Below, piece after piece: positions 1 to 11,000 of a stretch of 64,000 nt of DNA. The DNA is from Bicyclus anynana (lineage: Eukaryota > Arthropoda > Insecta > Lepidoptera > Nymphalidae). Every line of letters begins with the position of its first letter. The first letter of the stretch is position 1. The translations under genes and the position numbers were made by a program. The stretch is from NCBI RefSeq assembly GCF_947172395.1, contig NC_069090.1, positions 7,698,291 to 7,762,290 on the forward strand, in the 5' to 3' direction. The notes below the pieces were generated by a model that was given only the letters and a program-made list of their open reading frames with translations, made no database searches and was not told the origin of the DNA.

Positions 1-289
1 ATCGTAAAATAATAAATACCCTGCGATATGTGGCATAACCTAGTGCCACCACGAAATCAGGCAACATAAACCCGTATTTAAAGCTTTTAACTACATTAAA
101 ACTTATAACTAGCTTTAACTACATTAAAACTTATAACTAGTTAAAATAATAATAAAAAATGAAAGGAGAAAAAAAAACTATATAAAATTAAAATACAACA
201 AAACAAAATTAATTCTAAGTTTAAAATTTACTACTTAATAAATTAAAAAGAAAAGATTTACATAAATAAATAAATTTTAAGAAATTAAA
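1..289. other. AT-rich stretch with a small tandem duplication
   Basis: No gene is visible. A 27-bp direct repeat (86-112 and 114-140, containing CATTAAAACTTATAACTAG) is the only structure seen. The stretch probably lies in an intron of the truncated gustatory receptor gene, whose exon 4 should lie beyond the left edge. Confidence 0.5.
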
Positions 290-440
290 TATCGGTGAAG
301 GAAAACATCGTGAGGAAACCTGCATACCAGAGAATTATCTTAATTCTCTGCGTGTGTGAAGTCTGCCAATCTGCATTGGGCCAGCGTGGTGGACTATTTA
401 TTGGTCTAACCCCTCTCATTCTGAGAGAAGGAGGATAAAA
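290..440 (+). repeat. SINE-A fragment (3' part)
   Basis: This matches the body of the SINE family that I call SINE-A here: CATCGTGAGGAAACCTGCAT, then GTGTGTGAAGTCTGCCAATC and GGCCAGCGTGGTGGACTA. The tRNA-like head is absent. A second SINE-A fragment in opposite orientation lies just to the right (484-622). Confidence 0.8.
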
Positions 441-482
441 GTTGAGCGTGTCATCAAGATGAAGCTACTCACAAAGTATTTT
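437..482 (+). repeat. Fragment of repeat F
   Basis: This short piece (around ATCAAGATGAAGCTACTCAC) is shared with longer copies at 3395-3600, 8379-8535 and 8595-8770. Confidence 0.5.
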
Positions 483-483
483 T

Positions 484-622
484 GTCACCGTCCGAGATAC
501 ATGATATTTAATTTCTTAAAATGCACACAACTGAAAAGTTGGAGGTGCATGCCCCGAACCGGATTCGAAACCACACCCTCCGGAATCGGAGGCAGAGGTC
601 ATATCCACTGGGCTATCATACA
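484..622 (-). repeat. SINE-A fragment (tRNA-like head)
   Basis: On the minus strand this carries the tRNA-derived head: A-box-like TAGCCCAGTGG and B-box-like GGTTTCGAATCC, followed by GGGGCATGCACCTCCAACTT. It is inserted close to exon 3 of Gr gene 1. It is a SINE promoter remnant, not a tRNA gene. Confidence 0.8.
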
Positions 623-689
623 GCTCTGAACTATATAAGAACAATTGAAAAAAAGTGTCAACTAGCCTATATAAATTTTACGTACTTAC

Positions 690-2810
690 AATATGTTTTC
701 TCAAGGACTATAGCAACCGAAATTAAACTAAACAGAAGCGCAGCAAATACTACAATTGAAACAGACACTAGGCTAGTCCAAACTTTCCAAGCTTTGGGTT
801 GTAACCAGGTTTCAAAGCCAGTACTAGTATGGTTGTTGATCTAAAAAAATAAAGATTTAATTAAAAATCATCCGATTAGCTCTACTTAAGTACAAGCTTT
901 TATCACAGAATTTGATTTTTTTATTTATCCTCTAATGAGATAAAAATAGATAAATATAAATGTTACTATGTAACCTCTATTTTAGTCTATTTTATTACCC
1001 GACTTCAAGAAGTGAAGAGGTAGGTATATATTTCCATAATGCCAGATCTCGTACTGTATGTAGTTTTAAAAAATAAACAACTTTCAACTCAATAATAAGG
1101 TAATTATGTTCATTTTTCAAACACTGAAGAATGACATATTTTCTTTTTTCTGACGGAATTACCAATTATGTATGGAGTTTGATAGTGTGTTATATTTTTT
1201 TTACAGTATAAGTGTGTTCGTTTAAGACGCCCCCGGATGCTGAGTCAAAACTAAAATCACTAGATCCATATATTTATTAACTCCGTGATTATAAAAATGA
1301 AAAACTAAAAAACACGATGTCCATATCATGGGGGTGCATTTCAAATAGCCTGTCCGCCATGTTGGGGAGGACGCCATATTGGTTTTGTAATGACGTTTCT
1401 TATGTAGTCACGCATTGTAATCAAAACATGTTTTCTGTGTCAGAACTCAGAGCGTGTGTAAAATTTCATCCTAATCGACGACCGGCAGTGGGTCAAAATT
1501 AATATTCCAAGATTTTCTTACATACATAGTACAAATGAAGCTAATATAAGCGTGTTAATAATCTATTCCGTGATATAATTAAACTGAGCGGAGATAAATA
1601 GCTATTTAAGTTACCTTCTGTAATTGACTGATGATATACAATAATCTTCTCATCCGATATCGACCAGTAAACACTCCCAAGCTCGTTGTGCATATAGTTA
1701 CACCATAATCGACAAAAAAAATCATTATCGATTCCACAGAATTATTGAAAAATGTCATCTTTGTTCTTTTATTTATAAAGATGCCGTATAAAACAATGCT
1801 CAATAAGGGTATTCCTAAAACAAAAATTCACATTTAAGTTTTAACAGTAATTACTTACTAACTAACTCGCTAACTATGGACCTTATTAGGCTCAAAATCA
1901 TTCAGCGGGCGATGGAGCGAACTATGCTTGAAGATCTCTGCGTGATCGAAACAGAAATGAGGAGATTCGCAAACGAACGCAAAGTCACTGACATGACTCA
2001 GCGGATCGCGAAGCTGAAGTGGCAATGGGCAGGCCACATAGTTCGAAGTGCCGATGGCCGTTGGGGTCCAAGATGCTGGAATGGCGACCCCGCACCGGAA
2101 AACGTACTGTTGGTTGATGATGATTTTTGCAAAGACATCAAGCGGATTGCAGGGAGCCGCTCCATGAAAAATCCGACTAAATACACGTAGGCAGGTAGGT
2201 ACATTATCAAGAGTGAAAAATAACATTTATTTTAATTTTTTACGGTCTACTCATCAGTTAGAAGGCGGTGCCAGGCCGGTGATGTATTATTTCATCGTAA
2301 CATTAAGATTTAGGTTTCTCAGACAGTGTCACAACATGTGGTTGTTTCAAAAATTACTTAAATTAACACAACACCGGCTTGGCCAACAATCAAGGTCAAC
2401 ACCGCAATTAACTTGGCTGAGAAAAAAATCCGTGACTCAATCTTTTTACAAACCTCAACATTTTTTTTGTTGGTCTGATCCAGGAGTCAAAGTTTAGGCC
2501 TCTCTATCTTTAAACGAACAAGATATCCATGGGACAAATGACGTAGTTCCCTCGAGTAAGGTGTACACCATACTGAGGATACCTAAGTCACTAGACTTGC
2601 CGTACTTATTACGGTATATCAAAATTACTAACGTAACATCGTGATCGCTATACCACTGATGATCGCCGCAGTGCGACAAACGGTAACATGGTAGCCATCG
2701 CCGCAACCGCGCGTGAACCGCAGCGGCGCGACGCCGACAAACTTGCTCGCTCGCAACACTATGGCGGTCGCGCCCGACATCACGCCTGACTCTGACTCCG
2801 GAGTGTCCAT
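690..2810 (-). CDS. Gustatory receptor gene 1 (partial, 3 of 8 exons in window)
   Basis: Three exons can be joined: 2810-2633, 1814-1615 and 840-690. Each has AG/GT borders (donors GTTAGT, GTAACT, GTAAGT) and phases 1, 0 and 1, exactly as in the three complete neighbours. Exon 1 starts at the ATG of MDTPESESG; an in-frame GTG 15 bases upstream is not a plausible start. Exon 1 carries SKFVGVAPLRF, the N-terminal part typical of insect Gr proteins. Exon 2 ends in RYRMRRLLYIISQLQK after a membrane segment, and exon 3 reads INNHTSTGF...KAWKVWTSL followed by a membrane segment. Exon 3 is two codons longer than in its paralogues and the most diverged. Exons 4-8 would lie left of position 1, so completeness cannot be judged. 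The protein should be a seven-pass chemoreceptor channel subunit in sensory neuron dendrites. The family call is firm; the ligand is unknown. Confidence 0.85.
1205..1590. repeat. Degenerate interspersed repeat in Gr gene 1 intron 2
   Basis: This block is GC-richer than its surroundings (GACGACCGGCAGTGGGTCAA, then CATACATAGTACAAATGAAG). Its style is that of the 3' ends of lepidopteran non-LTR elements, but I cannot assign a family. The 61-codon open frame inside it has no recognisable protein. Confidence 0.35.
1865..2180 (+). repeat. RTE-like LINE 3' fragment
   Basis: The translation contains the broken C-terminal part of an RTE-type reverse transcriptase protein: IIQRAMERTML, then AKLKWQWAGHIVRSADGRWG, with frameshifts. 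It lies about 50 bp from the acceptor side of exon 2 of Gr gene 1, antisense to that gene. Confidence 0.8.
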
Positions 2811-3090
2811 TGATAGTGTGTTCACTAAAATACAAATTGATTAATCATCACATAGGTCTTGGGTACGGTTACATTCATACATGGTGTGACGACAGCGAAT
2901 TTCTAATAGGTAGAAATATCGGTATAAATTGTAATTACTAGAAATTGTAGAAGGAAGGAGAAAGCCATTGGCGAGCATCTTTAAAGTACAATTATTTATT
3001 TTATTACTTGATTAAAAAATGGAACGAGTATAATAGAATAGAAAAGAGTGTAATGGAATACACGAAAACAGTGTCAGGTAACTTTTTTTA

Positions 3091-3307
3091 TCTATACTAT
3101 ACTAATATAATGAAGCTGAAGAGTTTGTTTGTTTGTTTGTTTGTTTGTTTGATTGAACGCGCTAATCTCAGGAACTACTGGTCCGATTTGAAAAATTCTT
3201 TCACTGTTAGATAGCCCATTTATCGAGGAAGGCTATAGGCTATATATTATCTCCATATTCCTACGGGAACGGGAACCACGCGGGTGAAACCGCGCGGCGT
3301 CAGCTAG
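3091..3307 (+). mobile_element. Helitron-like non-autonomous element (family HelA)
   Basis: It begins TCTATACTA and ends GTCAGCTAG, flanked by A (3090) and T (3308), as expected for Helitron insertion into AT. The interior carries (TTTG)n, GAACGCGCTAATCTCAGGAA and the GGGAACCACGCGGGTGAAAC segment shared with at least eight other copies here. It lies between Gr genes 1 and 2. Confidence 0.75.
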
Positions 3308-3394
3308 TTTATTATATAGATTAGTAACATGAATAACTGGAGATATTTTATTATTCTTAGGTATTTATATTTTTGTTGAAATTTAAAATACAAC

Positions 3395-3600
3395 TCAACA
3401 GCCACAGTGTCCTACAAATAGCGTGGTACTCTATCTCGTTCCGACGCTCAGAAATTTTTATTTCCTGGGAACTCAGTTAGCTACGAGAATCAAGAATTTT
3501 CGTAAATAAAAAAGTTGATAGTCTCATCGAGATGAAGCTACTCACGAAAAATTTACTTAATAATAATCAATTGTAAAAAAAAATCTACGGATCCCTGACT
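3395..3600 (+). repeat. Repeat F copy
   Basis: This is a dispersed repeat containing CAGCCACAGTGTCCTACAAA, CGACGCTCAGAAATTTTTAT and GTCTCATCGAGATGAAGCTA. Copies occur at 8379-8535 (opposite strand) and 8595-8770. The family is unknown. Confidence 0.6.
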
Positions 3601-3924
3601 TATTCGCATCAGTAGTTAGTTTCGGAAAGACATTGGTTTGCACAAACATTCTCTCTGCAAATACAATTGAGTGAAGAAACAGTCACTTCGCACAATATTC
3701 ACAACATACATTATCGCGCGCAAAGATATCACACAAAGATCTCACTTTAATATTTTCCTCCACTCAAGGTTGCCTGTAAGAGATCGCTTTGAAGCGATAA
3801 AGCCGCCTTTTTGTATCCTATGCTATCTTTTTTTCTCTCTCTTAATTGTTTGTTTTCTTGTTTCTTTGGTGTACAAATAAAGTGTAATAAATAAGTAAAT
3901 AAATAAAGATAGTCGTACAACTTT
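3601..3924. other. No feature recognised
   Basis: A 69-codon open frame (3671-3880, plus strand) shows no recognisable protein, and the rest is AT-rich. Nothing can be supported here. Confidence 0.4.
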
Positions 3925-4215
3925 ACTTACTAACCAAGGCTGTCTTACAAAGTAAAAAATAATGTTGCTTATAGAGGCGTACTTCTAAAATGCATTAGCC
4001 AGTAATTGTAGAGAACTAAGTCTACTCACACATTAATCTAATAGCATAAGTTTGATTAGTATTTATTTTTTTTATTTAAAATTTAATTTGTCTGCCTTCG
4101 CTCTACGGTTTAACATCGAAATAATGATATTCCTAAAATATTACGTACCTCGCTATATTTGGTAAACCGTTACTTGGCAACCGATGGTTGGGTTCTGGTG
4201 AATCAATAAGGGTTT
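3925..4215 (-). promoter_or_regulatory. Conserved upstream block of Gr gene 1
   Basis: This non-coding block is homologous to blocks upstream of Gr genes 2 (11390-11730), 3 (20195-20425) and 4 (26060-26480). Shared landmarks on the plus strand are GCATAAGTTTGATTAGTATT-type sequence and TATATTTGGTAAA followed by the X-box-like motif. It lies about 1.1-1.4 kb upstream of the ATG, pushed out by a Helitron and repeat F. Its role as promoter or enhancer is inferred from conservation only. Confidence 0.45.
4169..4181 (-). promoter_or_regulatory. X-box-like (RFX) motif upstream of Gr gene 1
   Basis: The minus strand reads GTTGCCAAGTAAC, a full match to the X-box consensus RYYNYY-N1-3-RRNRAC. RFX factors use X-boxes to drive genes of ciliated sensory neurons, the cell type that expresses Gr genes. 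The match is seen in sequence; function is inferred. Confidence 0.4.
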
Positions 4216-4744
4216 TTAATTAATTATTCAATTTTAATATGACAAAAACTTTTTCTTAATATTAATTATATACCATTCTTCAAAAACTACTAAATTGTTA
4301 ATAAAAACTGTCGAGCTATGCGCAATGTAGGGTTATGTAGATTAAATTAACCTATCTATGGGGAAGACGAGAAAAAAAAATCTTTCTATTACTATAAAGA
4401 CATAGTTATTACACATACCTACCCATGCCGAATTCCAGCTTTCTAGTTCTTACAGACTCTGGAGTTATCTGAGTTATTACTAAAAACTTTAAAAATTATT
4501 AACAACCGAATTTATACGAGATTTTCGTGCTTCGAGTTAGTTTTTTAAGCTAGTTGACGATAATTTTTTGAATGGCAATGGCTAATTAGTTCATTATAAC
4601 TAAAATACTTTCAAAAATAAAAACTTGTTCCATTGCCTGTAGGGCTTTTAAATACCATTTTAAATCTCTCATTTATATTATGTCAAAATCTTTAAAAAAA
4701 AATTTGTTGGCAAAATCATGGCAATATTCTATGTTCAATTCTTA

Positions 4745-4957
4745 TTATAATGACATCAACCCATATTCGGCTCACTGCTGAGCACGAGTCTCCTCTCAGA
4801 ATGATAGGGGTTAGGTCAATAGTCCACCACGCTGGGTCAATACGGGTTGGCAGACTTCACACACACAGAGAATTGAGAAGTTTCTTAGATATGCAGGTTT
4901 CCTAACGATATTTTTTTTTCACCGTTTGAGACACGTGATATTTAATTTCTTAAAGGG
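4745..4957 (-). repeat. SINE-A fragment
   Basis: The 3' end and body (CAACCCATATTCGGCTCACT, GGTTGGCAGACTTCACACAC) are present, and the tRNA-like head is missing. It lies just downstream of the stop codon of Gr gene 2. Confidence 0.8.
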
Positions 4958-5029
4958 TACCAAATAAAGCTTGAAATAAAACCAAAATAATTAAAAAAAT
5001 TTATATGTCACACTTAATTTTAGATATAA

Positions 5030-8000
5030 TTATAGTAGTTTCTTAAGGTTTAAGCGAAACTGTATCATTATCAAAAAGAACGTAGAGATCACGCCAGCAA
5101 TCTGCAAAAAATATTTGATTTTTATTTAGGTCACAATTTAATTAGGAAACCTATGTGCAATGAGTCAAGGTGAATATTATCTATCATTTATTACTAATCA
5201 CAAATTAAATAACAGATAAGAGTATATATTTCTAATAACGGATCTAGTACCATTATTGATACACATTATTGTTCGAGAAAAGTCTTACTTTACTCTATAT
5301 AGTCTTATTATTTTGTAGCGATAGGTATTCATTATTAGAGCATCTAGATAAAATATTAGTTTGTCCGTTTGTCAGTTTCAGGTAAAGCTATAAAACCAAA
5401 TTTACCTCAATAGCACAACGGTAAGAGCGGTTGGACTCATCACCGCCCCGTTGGCCTATTGTCGTACCCACTCCTAGCACAGTCTTTCCCGACTAGTTGG
5501 AGGGGAATGGGAATATTAGTCATATTATAAAAACTATGGCAAACATGGCAAAAAAATGAAAAAAAAAATTAGTAAGGGCAAAATATAACTGTAATAATGT
5601 TATACTCTACTATAAAAATACTCTTGTAGGCAAACTTTAGGAGACCTTTCTTCTTGTAGGAGATCCGCAGACGAACCAAAGTCACTGACATAGCTCAGCG
5701 AGTCGGCAAGCTGAAGTGGCAATGGGCAGCCCACATAGTTCGAAGAGCCGATGGACGTTGGGGTCCCAAGGTTCTGGAATGGCGACCCCGCACCGGAAAG
5801 CGCAGTGGTCGACCCCCCACTAGGTGGACCAAAGACATCAAGCGGACAGGGAGCCGCTGGATGCTGGCGGCTCGAGACCGTTTTGTTTGGAAGTCCATGC
5901 AAGAGGCCTACGACGTCCATCCAACTTTTATTTTTCATGAAAATGCAACCTTACCGAACCAAGTAGAGGTCTACCAAACGGGACGACTCCTAAAGGTGCA
6001 TACGTCGGCGCAGTCGACATAGAGACAAGTTCAATGAAACTGTACCACTTTTTATTCTGAATGAAGCAAGACTGCTGGCACAATATACGACTCAACAAGT
6101 TTTCAGTATTCTGGAACTAAGCATCATCATTATCAACCCATATTACTCACTGCCGAGCTCGAGTCCTTTAAGAATGAGAGGGGTTAGGCTAATAGTCCAC
6201 CTCGCTAGTCCAATGCGAATTGGTAGACTTCACACACATAGAGAATTAGTAAAATCTCTGGTATACCCTTTTCCTCACGATGGTTTTCCTTCACCGTTTG
6301 AGACACGTGATATTTAATTTTATAATGCACACAACTGAAGTTGGAGGCGCATGCCCCGGACCGGATTCAAAACCAGACCCCCCGGAATAGGAGGCAGACG
6401 TCGGATGCACTGGGCTATCACGGCTCTTTATCACTGTATCACTGTAAGCTTAATTAATAATTATGTAAAGAAATAACCCACAACTGCGTCTGACCATTCT
6501 TTTCATTCTTAGAGAAGGGAAATGGAGCTTAGACCCATCATGCTGATTCAATGGCAGGTTTAGATGAAAATGTTAATCTCTTTTATGATCACTATCAGAT
6601 GTTAATGAATGAAGGACCGACGGATTAATGTGCTCTCCAAGGCATGGGGGTGTAACATGAATGACTTTCCGGCTCAGGGAAGCATCGCTTGATGGGTCCC
6701 GAAGGAAGCAGAAGACTGGGCGGAACGACTCTATGGACGTCTCCTCTGCGACTCTAACCTCGACTTCATGCCATATTTGGATCACTATTGAGCACGAGAA
6801 TCTCAGAATGAGAGGGATTAGGCCTTAGTCCACCCCGCTGGCCCAATGCGGGTTGGAAGACTTTACACACGTGCGTATGCAGGTATGCAGGTTTCCTCAC
6901 GATGTTTTTCCTTCAGCGTTTGAGACAAGCGATATTTTATTTCTTAAAATGCACAAAACTGGAAAGAACGTTGGCTTAGAAGCCCTAAATAGTGCATATT
7001 TTCAACTCAATTTGAATACTTGCAATTTTTTTTAAATCGGTAGTAAATTTTTCACGCTTATTATGCGTTAAATTTAATTTGTTTAATTTTTTTTTCTTTT
7101 TTAATTTTTCGGGCGGTTTCAGTATCGATTTTCAGTATCGACACTTTGTACACTATTATTGAATAATACATACCTCTTGATTCAAATGATAGCAAGGTTC
7201 AATAAGAATACAAATTCTGATGCTGTGGTATATTAAAAATAATCCCTGGCTCATAATGTTCAGCCTTTGAATATTGGAAATACCTGCAATAAAATAATGA
7301 AATTGGAGCCTGTGATGCCCTCATCATACGTAATAACATATACGTAGTATCCCGGGGTACGGACAAAAATGTTAAGTAAGTAAGATACGAGTATATTTAC
7401 CTAATACTGTCACTATCCAGGAGAAGTAATACACTGTCATTAAAACATTCGACGTGACACCAACGAATATCAGGAACAATATTAGATCTTCATATTCATG
7501 AACCATATCTATTATGTGGAAAATTTTCATGAAATCATCCAGCAGTATGTTTTCCTCGTCCCTTTGAGCTCTGTATAGACCTACCGAACTTATATTTATG
7601 AGTATACTTATATTTATAAACTTATATTCATTTAATTACTATAGATAAAATAAATTAACATTTACTAAAATTTTTATATTATTTTTTGTAGCTGATTTTA
7701 TTTCTTATAATTGTACAATATAAATGGCGTATTTTTTATACAAAATGTATTAACGCTATTGACTAATGATGATGCTTAATTCTTATGAAACAAATACAGC
7801 TTTATATTGTAAAAAAAATGTTTAAAAATAAGTTCACATTAAGGAAGTTCTACTATAATTTAATTTCATGTCATTACAATAGGAACGTCAATATGACAGA
7901 CTAGCTGACGCCGCGCGATTTTACCCGCGTGGCTCCCGTTCCCGTAAGAATACAGGGATAATATATAGCCTATATCCTTCCTCGATAAATGGGCTATCTA

Positions 8001-11000
8001 ACACTGAAAAAATTCTTCAAATCAGACCAGTAGTTCCTGAGATTAGCGCGTTCAATCAAACAAAATCAAACAAACTCTTCAGCTTTAAAATATTAGTATA
8101 GATACTCGTAGTTAATAGATAAATATTGTATCGTTGTTAGTGTACCCTAAATTAAAAAAAAAATTAATATTTATTTATATACTTACGATTCTCCTGAAAA
8201 AAATGTTGGTTTAAACGTTTATTAAGAGCTTTCATCGTTGAAATTATGTTATGAAATAACACCACATGTTGCATTAGCAAACAATCTATTATGTTGAACT
8301 CAAGGTGGTATGTTGTCCATAGAAGGACGTCATCTGAAATGTGATCAATGCTTACGATTTACTTCATTTAGTCCGGGATCCGTAAGACATTTTTTACAAC
8401 TGATTACTTATTTTTCGTGAGTAGCTTCATCTCGATGAAACGATCAACTTTTTACTAACAAAAATTCTTAATTCTGGTAGCTAACTGAGTTACCAGAAAA
8501 TAAAAATTTCTGAGCGTCAGAACGAGATAATTAAATTATTATTAGGGATTAATTAATTAGAATTAACAGTTATAGATTATTTAATAGTAATATATAACTT
8601 AACAGCCACAATGTCCTACAAATTATTATACAGATACAGAGATACATTATCTCCTTTCGACGCTCAGTATTTTTTTATTTTCGTAAATAAAAAGTTGATC
8701 GTCTCATCGAGATGAAGCTTCTCACAAATGATTAACTTGATAGTAATCAGTTGTACAAAATGTTCTAAACAATTTTTAAAATTCAACCCCAACAGGTGAA
8801 ATAGGGGTTGTAAGTTTACATTGATTTCTACGCGGAAGAAGTCGCAGGCATCCGCTAGTAAACCATACAATACCGCAGTTTACTTATCATACTCACAAAT
8901 TGTTTTACCAAGCGCTTGAACCAGTAAAATCACAGCACTCAGGTGCAGAGCAAAAGTCCACATTGCAGAAAACACGATGCCAATCCAAACTTTCCACGCT
9001 TTAGGCTCAATCAAATGTTCAGTGTCAGTATGACCGTTGATCTCAAAAATAAAAAAAAACAATTGGAATCCATAAAATGTAAAACACAGAAAAAATAATA
9101 GCAAATAAAACAGCATATTATTTGAATTTACTTTTTGCAAGCTTTTTACTCGATTGCAGGAGAAATGTGAATATGTATGATTATAGTACATTATGATATA
9201 AATGCGGTAAGCTGAAAATTACAGCCGAGGCGATATTGCAGATCGAGCCTTAGCGAGGGCTGTAGTAAGGTAGCAGAGGCTGTAATTTATCAAAGCGCAC
9301 GTATGTCATACGACGTTTTATAACACATTTGCGAGGAAACACACTTTTCTTTAACACACTTTCTGAAAATTAATTTGCATCTTTGCCTGTTTTCCATATG
9401 ATGACATTTTTGCACAGATAACAAAGTGCGCAAACCAGCATTTGTTTTTTTTATAGATAAATGCCTCAAAAACAGCCAGTATTACTGATAAAGTAAATTA
9501 ATATTTTTCTGTTTCAGATACAGATAAATGGTTGATATGTATTGTCAAAAGTATTAAAATTAAAGAATTAAATGTTTTTTTATTATTATTTTATCTCACA
9601 AAGTTAATTTTATTCATAAAATGTTGAGCACTTTTCTGACATAAAAACTCTTTGAAAAGATTTAAAAAAGTACCTACCGTTCGTTTTTAGACCTCAGACC
9701 AATTATTGTATAGGACCTGCCTCGCTACACGTTACTTTTCTGCCAAAGCATATGATCAACGATCTAACGCTATTATAAAAATTGTCTACAAAGAATCGAT
9801 GTTTCATAGTTGTAATTGAATTCGTCGGTTAAAGAGCTGCTTAAAATACATTTTTGTGTAGTTGAATGGTGTAAAAATCGGGCAAGAAATCGTTTATAGT
9901 TTAGTATAAGATATACACCAAATCCAAGCTCGTCGAATATGGGTGCAATACTGGTCCTTCTATAATTGGTCTGAGTTTTAGACAGATGGTAAAGGTTTTG
10001 TATTACGGCAGGTTTGCGTAATGAGATACATTACGATATTGAAATTGGTGAAATAAACGATACTTTACAAGCAAAAAAAAACTTGAAAAATTACCTCCTG
10101 TAACTGACTAAGTATATACAAAAGTCGTCGCATCCGATATTGCCCAATATACACTCCCAAGCTTGATATAGTGACAGTTACAGCGTATTGGGAAATAAAA
10201 ATTATCAGCGATTGCACAGAATCGAAAGCGAATATTTTTGCTTTGTGATCAACAAATATGACGTTTAGAGTCATAATAACTACAGGAATTCCTTAAACAG
10301 AAATACGAATACTTAATGTTATTTTTAATACATACTACATAATATTTGGGGTAATCTCGAAATCTCTTCGTAAAGGAAAACGTACGGGTAAATAAATATA
10401 CGGAACGAGTAGTACAGTAATTGTTGGTGATGAAACTGCTGTACATTCTATCCGTGAACTTTGAAATAGATAAAACTTTCAAATTTAACCTAATCTATTA
10501 TAAAGTTTGTTTGTTTGTTTGTTTGATTGAACGCGTGAATCTCAGGAAGTACTGGTCCGATTTGAAAAATTATTTCAGTGTTGATAGCCCATTTATCGAG
10601 GAAGGCTGTATATTATTCCCGTATTCCTACGGGAACGGAAACCACGCGGGTGAATCCGCGTGGCAACAACTGGAAATGGAAATGAAAATTGAATTAAACT
10701 TCTTAATTTAAATAAATTAAGAAAAAGTAAATAGCATATCTACTTATTTAAAGACCAACCTCATTTAAAAACAAACATATTTTAAAAAATTAAGTACTTT
10801 GCCTATATTGTTAGGTAAATGCGTATAGAACTTTTAAGTTTTTGGCTCTGAAGATCTGACAACTTTTGATTATGCAAGCAATTACCTTGGCCTTAATTTA
10901 CACAGCCTTAATTTGACGTGATTAGGATTTAACAAAACTACTAACGAAACAAAGTGGTGACTACAGTAGCGATGATCGCCGCAGTGCGACAAACGGTAAC

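Noticed and set aside
1876..2190. 104-codon frame on the plus strand as a host gene
   Set aside because: Its AKLKWQWAGHIV segment recurs in ten other copies with frameshifts. It is the C-terminal remnant of an RTE-like LINE.
2811..2825. Start of Gr exon 1 at an in-frame GTG (MNTLS... form)
   Set aside because: GTG is not a normal start in animals. The ATG 15 bases downstream is conserved in all four genes, and a splice-acceptor-like AG sits just before the GTG.
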